Assembly (NCBI GenBank): GCA_027021385.1
Contig: JALUUL010000086.1
Span: 62,001 to 126,000, forward strand
Direction: 5' to 3'
DNA: 64,000 bases
From: Planctomycetota bacterium
GTDB lineage: Bacteria; Planctomycetota; UBA1135; GCA-002748355
The position numbers were made by a program, and so were the translations under genes. Shown here in pieces: positions 17,731-26,543 of the stretch. The notes under the pieces are model-generated. The model was not told the DNA's origin, did no database searches, and saw only the letters and a list, made by a program, of their open reading frames with translations. Each line of letters opens with the position of its first letter. Positions within the stretch are counted from its first letter, which is position 1.

Positions 17731-18288
17731 ATGTTTTCCTGGGTCGCGATGCTCGCCGTTCTCCTCCTTCCGGCGCAGGAAGCGGGGGGGGCCGCAGGCC
17801 CGTGGATCGAGGGACCGATCGAACTCGACCGGGTCGCCGCGATCTCCGGGGCGAAAACCCTCGCCGTCCGGGTTCTCGAGGAACGATACCTGCCTCTCTG
17901 GGAACGGGAGGCCGGTCCCTTCCTGCCCTCCCCGAGACTCCGGGCCCACATGGAGCGCTGGCTCGCTCTTCACGGACTTCGCAAGATCACCGAACCCCTC
18001 CCTCTCGAGGTCTTCGAGACCTCGGTCGGCCGCGCCTTTCGGAGGATCTATCGCCTGCGCGTGGAGGGGCGGGAGGAGCGGTCTTTCCTGTTCGATTCGT
18101 TCGGGGAGATCCGGAGACTCCGGGGGAGATACGAGAACCGCTGGATCGGATTCTCGGTCTTTCTCGGCGTCGTGCTCCTCCTCGGGATCTGGCTCGACCG
18201 CTCGACGCGGGGCTTCCTGACGGGGAAGATCCTCCTCGGGGGCTTCCTTCTTTCGGGCGCGGGACTCTGGCTCCTGATGTCCTCCTGA
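17731..18288 (+). CDS. Small membrane protein (signal peptide plus two C-terminal TM segments)
   Basis: MFSWVAMLAVLLLPAQEAGG; WIGFSVFLGVVLLLGIWLD; KILLGGFLLSGAGLWLLMSS. Lies 9 nt before the first kinase ORF. Confidence 0.65.
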   Translation: MFSWVAMLAVLLLPAQEAGGAAGPWIEGPIELDRVAAISGAKTLAVRVLEERYLPLWEREAGPFLPSPRLRAHMERWLALHGLRKITEPLPLEVFETSVGRAFRRIYRLRVEGREERSFLFDSFGEIRRLRGRYENRWIGFSVFLGVVLLLGIWLDRSTRGFLTGKILLGGFLLSGAGLWLLMSS

Positions 18289-18297
18289 AGGGGTAGG

Positions 18298-19722
18298 ATG
18301 GGTCCCTTGCTGGAACGGAGAGAACAGGGCTCATCCGAACGAGGCGTCTTCGACGGGAGTTCGAAGTCGTCGCCGGATTGGGAGCGTTTCTTTTCCGAGT
18401 TCCGCAAACCCGGATACATCGAGGGCTATTCGATCCTCCAGAAGCTCGGGGGCGGGGTCTTCGGCATCGTCTACAAGGCGAAGAAGGAATCGATCGCCAA
18501 GACCTACGCGATCAAGTTCCTCAAGGTGGACGACCCCGCGGTCCACGACAGGGTCCTCCGGGAACTGGCGCAGGTCGGGATCTTCGCGCAGGTCGATCAC
18601 CCGAACCTCGTCAGTATCGAGGATCGGGGCGTCGTCGACGGCATTCCCTACATCGTCATGGGATACGCCGGCGACGAGACCCTCGAGGGCCGTCTGTCCG
18701 AGGGTCCCCTGTCCGAGGAGGAGACCCTGTCGATCGTATCCCAGGTCTGCCGGGGCGTGCGGGCCCTGCACGACCGGGGGCTTGCCCATTTCGACCTGAA
18801 ACCGGCGAACATCTTCCTGAAGGGTTCCGTCGCTCGGGTCGGGGACTACGGGCTCTCGAAGCTCGTCCGGGATTCCTGTCAGAGCCTCTCCTGCGGGCGG
18901 GGCACCCCCTACTACATGGCTCCGGAGATGTTACGGCGGAAAGCCGACCATCGCGCGGACATCTACAGTCTCGGCGTGATCTTCTACGAGTGTCTCGAGG
19001 GGCGGCCCCCCTTCGGGGGGGAGAACGAGTGGGAGGTCCTGAAGGCCCACGAGGAGGCCGAGGTCGTCTTCGGCGGACGGATCCCCGGCTCCCTCCGGCC
19101 GATCCTGCGTAGGATGCTGGCGAAGGATCCCAAGGACCGGTATCCGGATCTAGGCAAGGTTCTCTCGGATCTGAGATCCGTCCTTCCCGAGGCTCGCGCG
19201 ATCCTCCTCGTCGAATCGGCGGCGGCCCGGGGCGGGGAAGAGGAGGTCGGGGAACCCGAACTTCCGCATCCCTCCCCGGATCGGGCCCGGAAACCGGCGA
19301 AAGCTCCGCCCAGGAGGTCGTCCTCCTTCTTCATGGGATTCCTCGCCTCCGTCCTGCTCGTGGTCCTCCTGGTTCCGGGGTTCCGCTACGGACCGATGAA
19401 ACTCACGGCCCTCCTCCTCTTCTTCCTCTTCGTCTTCCTGGTCTACCGGGCCCTGGCGCCCGCCCCCTCGAAGAGTGGAGGATCGGTCCTGTGGAGGCGT
19501 TTCGCCGGAATTCTGGTTCTCCTCCTTTTCGCCGGCACGGTCCTCCTTTTTTCCGTCCTCTCCACCCCTTCCTCCTCGATCCGATCGGAGTCGGGGAAAC
19601 CTTCTCCTCTCGAGGCGGGGGATGCGGGAACGAAGGGGAGGAGGGGAAAGCTCTCGAGACCTCTCCTCGAGAAGAGGATCATACCCGTCCCCCCGGCGGA
19701 GGGGGAGGAGGGTAAACGATGA
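18298..19722 (+). CDS. Hanks-type Ser/Thr protein kinase with C-terminal TM region
   Basis: LGGGVFGIVYKA, YAIKFLKV, AHFDLKPANIFLKG, VGDYGLSKL, GTPYYMAPEM, DIYSLGVIFYECLEGRPPF; C-terminal TM segments. Confidence 0.93.
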   Translation: MGPLLERREQGSSERGVFDGSSKSSPDWERFFSEFRKPGYIEGYSILQKLGGGVFGIVYKAKKESIAKTYAIKFLKVDDPAVHDRVLRELAQVGIFAQVDHPNLVSIEDRGVVDGIPYIVMGYAGDETLEGRLSEGPLSEEETLSIVSQVCRGVRALHDRGLAHFDLKPANIFLKGSVARVGDYGLSKLVRDSCQSLSCGRGTPYYMAPEMLRRKADHRADIYSLGVIFYECLEGRPPFGGENEWEVLKAHEEAEVVFGGRIPGSLRPILRRMLAKDPKDRYPDLGKVLSDLRSVLPEARAILLVESAAARGGEEEVGEPELPHPSPDRARKPAKAPPRRSSSFFMGFLASVLLVVLLVPGFRYGPMKLTALLLFFLFVFLVYRALAPAPSKSGGSVLWRRFAGILVLLLFAGTVLLFSVLSTPSSSIRSESGKPSPLEAGDAGTKGRRGKLSRPLLEKRIIPVPPAEGEEGKR

Positions 19723-21050
19723 TGGCGGCCGAGGCCCTGGGCCGCGGGGCCTTCGATCCTCCCGGGAAGGGGGCGGATTGGGAGGGCTTCTATCGGGATT
19801 TCCGCAAACCGGGGTTCATCCGGGGTTACGAGATCCTGCACAAGCTCGGAGGCGGCGTCTTTGGCATCGTCTTCAAGGCGCGGAAGGAGAGCATCGGAAA
19901 GAACTACGCGATCAAGTTCCTGAAGGTCGACGACCCCTCGGTCAAGGAGCAGATCTTCCGGGAACTCGAATCCGTCGAACTCTTCGCCCAGGTCGACCAT
20001 CCGAACCTCGTCAGCATCGAGGACCGAGGCGTCGTCCTGGGCATCCCCTACATCATCATGGGCTACGCCGGCGAGGAGACCTTGAAGACGAGGCTCGAGG
20101 AAGGCCCGCTGGAGGAACCGGAGGCGCTCGGCGTCTTCGTCCAGGTTCTACGAGGGGTGCAGGCCCTTCACGAGCATTCGCTCGTCCACTTCGACCTGAA
20201 GCCCGCGAACATCTTCTTGAAAGGCGATGTCGCGAGGGTCGGGGACTACGGTCTCTCCAAGCTGGTCAGCGAATCCCGCATGTCCCTGTCCTTCGGGCGG
20301 GGAACCCCCTACTACATGGCCCCGGAGATGCTCAAGCGGAAGGGGGATCACCGTTCCGACATCTACAGCCTCGGGGTGATCTTCTTCGAATGCCTGACCG
20401 GTGAAGTCCCCTTCACCGGGGAGAACGAGTGGGAGGTCTTGAAGGCGCATGAGGAACAGGAACCCAGGATGCCGGCCGGTCTCGCTCCCCGGTTCCGGAA
20501 GATCCTGAACCGCATGCTGGCGAAGGATCCCGCCCGGAGATACCAGGACCTCCGGGAGGTGCTCCGGAATCTGGGGGCTTCCGAGCGAGCCGGAGAGTCC
20601 CTCCTGTGGTCGGAGGCGGACGGCCCCCCGTCCGGGAAGGGGGGAGAGCGCGGAATCCACCCCCCTCCGCTCCCCTCGAGCGGGAGGATCCCTCCTTCAC
20701 GGTCCTCTTTCCGAACGAAGGGACCGGAGAGCGGGGAGGGGGGGAGGCTTCCACCGCCCCCCGCGGCCCGGTCGCGGCCGGGACGGGGCGTTCCGACCCT
20801 GAGGGGATTGGCCGGGGGAATCCTCCAGGCCCTGCTCATCGCCGTACTCCTCCCCGCCCGACTGTTCGGGGTCCTCCTCGGCCAGGTCCTGGGCCTCGTG
20901 ATCGCAATTCCGCTGGCCCTGCTCCGGCTTGCGGGGAAACTCGTCTTCTTCTTCTTGATCCTCGTCGTCCTCTTCATGATCTACATGTTCCTGTCGATGG
21001 GGGTGTCCGCCCTCGCCGTGATCGGTATCGGCATCCCGTTGCTTCCTTAG
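19719..21050 (+). CDS. Hanks-type Ser/Thr protein kinase with C-terminal TM region (paralog of the upstream gene)
   Basis: Overlaps the previous gene. LGGGVFGIVFKA, YAIKFLKVDD, VHFDLKPANIFLKG, VGDYGLSKL, GTPYYMAPEM; multi-TM C-terminus. Confidence 0.93.
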   Translation: MMAAEALGRGAFDPPGKGADWEGFYRDFRKPGFIRGYEILHKLGGGVFGIVFKARKESIGKNYAIKFLKVDDPSVKEQIFRELESVELFAQVDHPNLVSIEDRGVVLGIPYIIMGYAGEETLKTRLEEGPLEEPEALGVFVQVLRGVQALHEHSLVHFDLKPANIFLKGDVARVGDYGLSKLVSESRMSLSFGRGTPYYMAPEMLKRKGDHRSDIYSLGVIFFECLTGEVPFTGENEWEVLKAHEEQEPRMPAGLAPRFRKILNRMLAKDPARRYQDLREVLRNLGASERAGESLLWSEADGPPSGKGGERGIHPPPLPSSGRIPPSRSSFRTKGPESGEGGRLPPPPAARSRPGRGVPTLRGLAGGILQALLIAVLLPARLFGVLLGQVLGLVIAIPLALLRLAGKLVFFFLILVVLFMIYMFLSMGVSALAVIGIGIPLLP

Positions 21051-21067
21051 ATTTCCGAGGGGCCCCG

Positions 21068-21712
21068 ATGAGTTCGTTTTCGATCCGTAAACTCCAGGAG
21101 CTGGACGAAGGCGAATGGACGAGGCTCCAGGAGGAATACGGACCGCGCATCTACTTCTACATCAAGAAACAGGTGACCGATCACCAGACGGCCGAGGACC
21201 TGACGCAGGAGACCTTCCTGGGCGCGATCCGGGGGATCGGGAACTTCGATCCCCGATACGAACTCGAGCAGTTCCTGTTCGGAATCGCCCGGAACAGGGT
21301 CGTCGACCATTTCCGGAAGAAGAGACCGATCCCGATGTCCTCGAAGGGGGATGACGGCAAGGAACGGAGCTACCTGGGGCTCGAGTTCATGGCCTCCGAC
21401 CGGAGGTCCCCCGAGGAGAGCGCGGTCCACTTCGAACAAGTCCAGGCCCGCCGGGAGGCCCTGGCGGAAATTCTGAAGGCCCTCGTCGCCGAACTCTGGG
21501 AGGAGGGGGAGTTCGAGAAACTCAAGATCCTCGAGTTCCTGATCGCGCTCGGAGGGCGGAACAAGGAGGCGGCCGAGAAGTTCGACGTCAAGGACGAGAA
21601 GGCCGTCGCGGGGATCAAGTTCCGGGCGATCGAGAAGATGCGGGCGATGGCCCGGAGGATGGACCCGAAGCACGATCTTTTCGAGGGTCTCTGGCTGCCG
21701 GGAGCGAGGTGA
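21068..21712 (+). CDS. ECF-type RNA polymerase sigma factor
   Basis: Region 2: HQTAEDLTQETFLGAIRGIGNFDPRYELEQFLFGIARNRVVDHFRKKRP. Region 4-like HTH: NKEAAEKFDVKDEKAVAGIKFRAIEKMR. Confidence 0.85.
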   Translation: MSSFSIRKLQELDEGEWTRLQEEYGPRIYFYIKKQVTDHQTAEDLTQETFLGAIRGIGNFDPRYELEQFLFGIARNRVVDHFRKKRPIPMSSKGDDGKERSYLGLEFMASDRRSPEESAVHFEQVQARREALAEILKALVAELWEEGEFEKLKILEFLIALGGRNKEAAEKFDVKDEKAVAGIKFRAIEKMRAMARRMDPKHDLFEGLWLPGAR

Positions 21713-22032
21713 TGGAGCGGAACGAGGAAGCCGGGGTTCCGGAGAGGACGGAGCGTTTGATGCTGACCGCGGGCGAGGTCTGGCGGGAGGCGGGGGTCAG
21801 TTGTCCGCATCCCGACATCCTTCTCGCCTGGAAGGAAGGAGCGCTCGCGGAAGGGCCCTCCGGATATCTCCGATTCCACGTAGAAGAAGCCGGGTGCCCG
21901 AGGTGCCAGGCCGTGGTCGAGGACCTGACCCGGAAGGCCCGGGCGGATTCTGGCCGGGAGGAGGAACTCGGCTCCCTGAAGGCCAAACTCCTTTCCTCGA
22001 CGATGACCTTCCTCCGCAAGAGGAAGGGCTGA
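21712..22032 (+). CDS. Small soluble zinc-finger (zf-HC2-like) protein, possible anti-sigma partner
   Basis: CPHPDILLAWKEGALAEGPSGYLRFHVEEAGCPRCQAVVEDL resembles zf-HC2/ZAS fingers. Overlaps the sigma gene stop; no TM segment. Alternative ATG at 21709 is out by one codon. Confidence 0.6.
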   Translation: MERNEEAGVPERTERLMLTAGEVWREAGVSCPHPDILLAWKEGALAEGPSGYLRFHVEEAGCPRCQAVVEDLTRKARADSGREEELGSLKAKLLSSTMTFLRKRKG

Positions 22033-22284
22033 ACTCCGCGGTTTTTTCCAAGCCACCCATTCGGGGGTCCGCGGACGGATCACCGGGCCGCGGGTCGAGC
22101 GGCCGGCCTGTCTTTCCCTTCGCGGGAACCATGGTTCTCCCCCCGATCCGACGGAGTTCCGCCGGCCGGGAGGCCTAGCCGGAAGGAAATATCGGAAGCT
22201 CGAAACCGCATGGAGGGGATACGCCCCGGAAGAGGCGGCCGTTCGCCCTTTCGGAGCCCTCGATCCAAGCAGGAGAACCGAACG

Positions 22285-23148
22285 ATGCGTAAAATGCTCA
22301 AGATGACCTTTTTCTCCATGCTGGTCCTCGCGGGGGCGGGATTCCTCCTGTTCGGGACCAGCCTGGGAAGCTACGCGAAGACGGCCTTCCAGGACGTCCG
22401 CCAGAAGATCAAGTCGAGCGTCCCGATCGATTTCGAACTCCGGAGGGCCCGGCGCCTGATCCGCCGGATCGATCCGGAGATCCTCGATGCGCGGAAGGAC
22501 GTGGCCCGCGCCGAAGTCGCCCTCGAGACTCTTCAGACCGACATCGCCGCCTTGGAGAAAGCGATCACCAAGGGAGAGAGCCGGGTCCGCCGGACCGCCG
22601 GCATGTTGCAGCGCGAAGGGGCTTTCCGGTTGACGGTCTACGGGAGGCGATGGTCCCGCGCGCAGGTCGAGCGGGAACTCGCCCGGAGTTTCGACATGGT
22701 CCGGAACCAGACCGAACTCCTGAAGAGCAAGAAGGCCCTCGTCGAGCGCCAGAGCAAGATCCTGGACGCGGCCCGCCGGAAGCTGGCCGCCGTCCGGCAG
22801 GAGAAGGCCAGGCTTGAGGACCTCGTCGAGGCTCTCGAGGCGAAGAAGCGGCAGCTCGACGCCCTTGCGGCCTCCGCGCACCGCTTCGATCTCGACACCT
22901 CGAGTCTCGGAGAGGCCCGCAAGGTACTCGAGGAGGTGCGGCGCAGGCTCGATGTCACCCAGAAGCTGATCCAGGAAGAGCTGTTCTTCACGGTCGGCGC
23001 CGAGGAGGACGAGGGCGAGGTCCGGGACATCCTTGCCGAGATCGGGCGTTACTTCGGGAGGAAAGCGGGGGGGGCGGAAGGTTCGGAGGGAGCCGTTCCG
23101 GTGGATTCCGCGAAGGGGGAACTCCTCGGGGGACCCCCGAACCGCTGA
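22285..23148 (+). CDS. Membrane-anchored coiled-coil protein, PspA-like
   Basis: N-terminal TM (MTFFSMLVLAGAGFLLFGTSLGSYAKTA), then RQKIKSSVPIDFELRRARRLIRRIDPEI and long coiled coils, recalling PspA-like planctomycetal membrane proteins. Confidence 0.6.
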   Translation: MRKMLKMTFFSMLVLAGAGFLLFGTSLGSYAKTAFQDVRQKIKSSVPIDFELRRARRLIRRIDPEILDARKDVARAEVALETLQTDIAALEKAITKGESRVRRTAGMLQREGAFRLTVYGRRWSRAQVERELARSFDMVRNQTELLKSKKALVERQSKILDAARRKLAAVRQEKARLEDLVEALEAKKRQLDALAASAHRFDLDTSSLGEARKVLEEVRRRLDVTQKLIQEELFFTVGAEEDEGEVRDILAEIGRYFGRKAGGAEGSEGAVPVDSAKGELLGGPPNR

Positions 23149-23292
23149 ACCCCCCGGCGGGGGGGCCTTCACCGGCGGGATCCTCCGCGTTGATCCCCGG
23201 GGGGGCTCGGCCTACCCTTGGCCGCGTTCCATGTCCTCCTTCCGGCGGGCGCCGCCGCAAGGCCCGAAATCACAAGGATTCGCGCGGAAAAC

Positions 23293-24417
23293 GTGGCCAT
23301 TCTGATCTTCGACCGGACCCTCTCCGGATCGGCCCTGAACCGATTGCGGTGTTTTGCGGAGTCCACGGGACGGCTGCGGGCCTTCCACAGAGAGGCCGGG
23401 ATCTGTGAACTCGCGGAGCCTGAGGTTCCGGATCCGGACTTCCTGGCCCGCATGCGGCTCTGGCCCGGGGTCCTCCGGGTGCTGTCCGAGGGGGATCCCT
23501 TCCCCCGTGGGACCTCGGCTCGGGCCTCCTTCGAGATCGAGATCCCCGGAGGAGGAGGCCTTCGTTTCGGCGCGGGAGCCTTCGTCTGGATTGCCGGACC
23601 CTGCGCGGTCGAGGATGCCGGCGTCCTGGAGCGGACGGCGCGCGCCTGCGCGTCCGCCGGAGCTTCGATGCTCCGGGGGGGGGCCTTCAAACCGAGGACT
23701 TCGCCCTATGCCTTCCAGGGGCTCGGAAGATCCGGACTGGATCTCCTGGCCGCCGCCGCGAAGGCCCACGGGCTCGCGCTGGTGACGGAGGTCCTGGATC
23801 CCCGGGACGTCGAACTCGTCGCCTCGAAGTCCTCGATGCTGCAGATCGGATCCCGGAGCATGCAGAACTTCCCCCTCCTTCGGGAGGTCGGGGCGAGCGG
23901 GAAGCCCGTTCTCCTGAAGCGAGGCGGCGCCGCTACGCTCGAGGAGTTCCTCGGCGCCGCCGAATACCTGCTCGAGGCGGGGGCCGATAGGGTCGCCCTC
24001 TGCGAGCGGGGTGTGCGGTCCTTCGAGCCCTCTCTCCGCAATCTCCTCGATCTGGCGGCGGTCCCCGCCCTCAAGGCCCGGAGTTCCCTTCCGGTCGTCG
24101 TGGATCCGAGTCACGGGACCGGGAATCGATCCTTCGTCCCCCCGATGGCGAAGGCGGCGGTCGCGGCCGGCGCCGACGCCGTCATGACCGAGGTGCATCC
24201 CGACCCCTCGACCGCGCGCTCGGACGGGAGCCAGGCCCTTCGATGCGAGGACCTTCCGCCCCTTTCCCGGGTTCTCCGCCGGCTGGCGGAGTTCGAGGGG
24301 AGGGAATGGCAGGAACCGTTCCGGGACGGTGGGAGAGAGGGGGCTCCCGCCGAGAGGCCCTTCTCCGCGGCCGCGCTTCCCGAAAGCTGGATCCTCCCCG
24401 AAGCCGAGCGACCCTGA
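23293..24417 (+). CDS. aroF: 3-deoxy-7-phosphoheptulonate (DAHP) synthase, AroF/AroA(beta)-type
   Basis: FVWIAGPCAVED, MLRGGAFKPRTSPYAFQGLG, VTEVLDPRDVELV, QIGSRSMQNFPLL, VVVDPSHGTG, DAVMTEVHPDPSTARSDG. GTG at 23293 preferred; ORF opens at 23218. Confidence 0.93.
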   Translation: MAILIFDRTLSGSALNRLRCFAESTGRLRAFHREAGICELAEPEVPDPDFLARMRLWPGVLRVLSEGDPFPRGTSARASFEIEIPGGGGLRFGAGAFVWIAGPCAVEDAGVLERTARACASAGASMLRGGAFKPRTSPYAFQGLGRSGLDLLAAAAKAHGLALVTEVLDPRDVELVASKSSMLQIGSRSMQNFPLLREVGASGKPVLLKRGGAATLEEFLGAAEYLLEAGADRVALCERGVRSFEPSLRNLLDLAAVPALKARSSLPVVVDPSHGTGNRSFVPPMAKAAVAAGADAVMTEVHPDPSTARSDGSQALRCEDLPPLSRVLRRLAEFEGREWQEPFRDGGREGAPAERPFSAAALPESWILPEAERP

Positions 24418-24424
24418 GAGGTTC

Positions 24425-25195
24425 ATGATGGGCGGAACCCGCAAGCCCTATATTGCCGCGAACTGGAAGATGAACCTGGACCGGACCCGGGCCATGGACC
24501 TCGTGAAGACCTTGAAGGCGAGGATCGGAGACGGGGACGATCGGGAGGTCGCCGTCTTTCCCCCCGCCCTCTATCTCGCGGATGTCGCGGCCGTCGCCCA
24601 GGGTTCTCCTGTCGGTCTCGGCGCCCAGAATCTGCATTGGGAGGAGGAAGGAGCCTTCACCGGCGAGATCTCGGCGCCGATGCTCCGGGACATCAGCGTG
24701 GACCGGGTTCTGATCGGACATTCGGAGCGAAGGCGGATCTTCTTCGAAAAGAACGAATGGATGGGGAGGAAGGTCCGGGCCGCTCTCGACCACGATCTCC
24801 TTCCGATCCTTTGCGTCGGCGAGACCCTGGAGGAGCGTCGGGCCGGAGATCTTGAGGCCGTGATCCATGGCCAGCTCGAGGCGGGATTCGATTGGGTTCG
24901 GGAAGAGGAGGCCCCCCGGATCACGCTCGCCTACGAACCGGTCTGGGCGATCGGGACCGGAGAAACCGCGACCCCCTCGCAGGCCAACGAGGTCCATGCC
25001 TTGATCCGGGCCTGGTTGGCTGTGAAATTCCCGGGTGGGGAGGTCGCCGCCAGCTTGCGGATCCTCTACGGGGGGAGCGTGAAACCCGATAACGCCGGAG
25101 CTCTGATGGCACAACCCGAAATCGACGGGTTGCTCGTCGGCGGGGCGAGCCTCAAGGCCGAAACCTTCCTCCCGATCGTCGAATTCGACCGCTGA
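24425..25195 (+). CDS. tpiA: Triosephosphate isomerase
   Basis: YIAANWKMN, VLIGHSERR, ITLAYEPVWAIGTGETATP, LRILYGGSVKPDNA. Confidence 0.97.
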   Translation: MMGGTRKPYIAANWKMNLDRTRAMDLVKTLKARIGDGDDREVAVFPPALYLADVAAVAQGSPVGLGAQNLHWEEEGAFTGEISAPMLRDISVDRVLIGHSERRRIFFEKNEWMGRKVRAALDHDLLPILCVGETLEERRAGDLEAVIHGQLEAGFDWVREEEAPRITLAYEPVWAIGTGETATPSQANEVHALIRAWLAVKFPGGEVAASLRILYGGSVKPDNAGALMAQPEIDGLLVGGASLKAETFLPIVEFDR

Positions 25196-25297
25196 GGCTG
25201 GCAAGGCCGGAACTCGGCGGTACCCTACGGCTCCTTTTTTCCAGATGGCGCCGGTCCCGGCCTGCAGGCCGGACCGCGGCGCGGGCGAATACTTGCG

Positions 25298-25642
25298 ATG
25301 CTGATCCTCCTCATCAAGACCATCCTCTGGATCCTCTTCTTCCTGAGCGCCCTCCTCTTGATCGTCGTCATCCTGCTGCAGGAGCCGAAGGGCGGAGGAC
25401 TCGCGGAGGCCTTCGGAGGGATGGGAGCCCAGACCTTCGGGGTGAAATCCGGGGGGCCGAACAAGTTCACCTTCACGGTCTTCGGGGTCTTCATGGTCTC
25501 GGCCCTGTTCATCCACGTCCTCAGGCATTCCGGAACCGTTCCTGCGCCGAAGGACGGATCGAAGGTCCAGGCCCCGGAGAATCCAGGGGGAGGAACTCCT
25601 CCCGTTCCGGTTCCCGACAACCCCGGAGGCGGGAGGGAGTAG
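25298..25642 (+). CDS. secG: Preprotein translocase subunit SecG
   Basis: Two TM segments with LLQEPKGGGLAEAFGGMGAQTFGVKSGG between them, typical of SecG. Confidence 0.9.
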   Translation: MLILLIKTILWILFFLSALLLIVVILLQEPKGGGLAEAFGGMGAQTFGVKSGGPNKFTFTVFGVFMVSALFIHVLRHSGTVPAPKDGSKVQAPENPGGGTPPVPVPDNPGGGRE

Positions 25643-25649
25643 GATCCCG

Positions 25650-26543
25650 ATGCGCCCCGCGGAGAGCATGACCGGCTTCGCCGCGGTCGAGGCGGTCATC
25701 GACGGGCAGACGACGCGATTCGAGATCCGCTCGGTCAACCATCGGGGCCTCGTCTGGAAGGGGCGCCTCCCGCAGGAATCCGAACTCGAGTCCCTGGTCG
25801 ACGAGGCTCTACGCCGTAAATTCCGCCGGGGAAGCTTCCAGATCTTCCTCCATCGGGGGGAGGGGGAGTCCTCGGGATCCCTCCGGCTGGCGGCGGAGGC
25901 TCTCGAAGCCTGGGTCGTGCGCTGCCGGTCAGAGGCCGCGCGCCTCCGCCTCGACGAACCCAGGGATCTGCTTCCGTTCCTCGGCCTCCCGGGGGTCCTC
26001 GTCGAGGGGGGGGCGCCGCTCTCCCCGGAGGCCCGCAAGGAGATCGAGGCCCTGGTCGAGCGGGGCTTGGAGGCCCTGCTCCGGGTCCGGCGGCGGGAGG
26101 GCGAGGGCCTTCTCGCGGAACTCCGGGGACTGTGCGGAAAGGCGCAGGCCTGGCTTGCGGCTTACGAGGAGGCCCTGCCGGAGGCCCTGGCCGCTGCCCG
26201 TGAACGCCTGAAGCGTCGGGTCGAGACGGTTCTGCGCGACTGCGGTTGGTCGGGCGGAGGGGAGGATCTGCCTCCGATGACGGCCCGGGAGCTGGCCCTC
26301 CTGGCCGAGCGCTTCGAGGTCGCGGAGGAGATCGCCCGGCTTCGCCTCCATCTCGAGGAGGTAGGCCGTCGTCTCGAGGAGGGCGGGGCCCTGGGCAGAC
26401 CCCTGGAGTTTCTCGCTCAGGAGATGCTTCGGGAGGCGAATACGCTCGGGTCGAAGACCCAGGACGCGAAGCTGGCACATGTCGTGGTCGAACTCAGGAC
26501 ATGCCTGGAGCGGATCCGGGAGCAGGCGCAGAATCTGGCATGA
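25650..26543 (+). CDS. yicC: YicC family endoribonuclease
   Basis: SMTGFAAVEA, SVNHRGL, C-terminal GRPLEFLAQEMLREANTLGSKTQDAKLAHVVVELRTCLERIREQAQNLA. Confidence 0.93.
   Translation: MRPAESMTGFAAVEAVIDGQTTRFEIRSVNHRGLVWKGRLPQESELESLVDEALRRKFRRGSFQIFLHRGEGESSGSLRLAAEALEAWVVRCRSEAARLRLDEPRDLLPFLGLPGVLVEGGAPLSPEARKEIEALVERGLEALLRVRRREGEGLLAELRGLCGKAQAWLAAYEEALPEALAAARERLKRRVETVLRDCGWSGGGEDLPPMTARELALLAERFEVAEEIARLRLHLEEVGRRLEEGGALGRPLEFLAQEMLREANTLGSKTQDAKLAHVVVELRTCLERIREQAQNLA

Noticed and set aside
15004-17973. 989-aa minus-strand ORF
   Set aside because: Antisense shadow of the helical-repeat/FHA-like gene in a GC-rich genome; composition artefactual.
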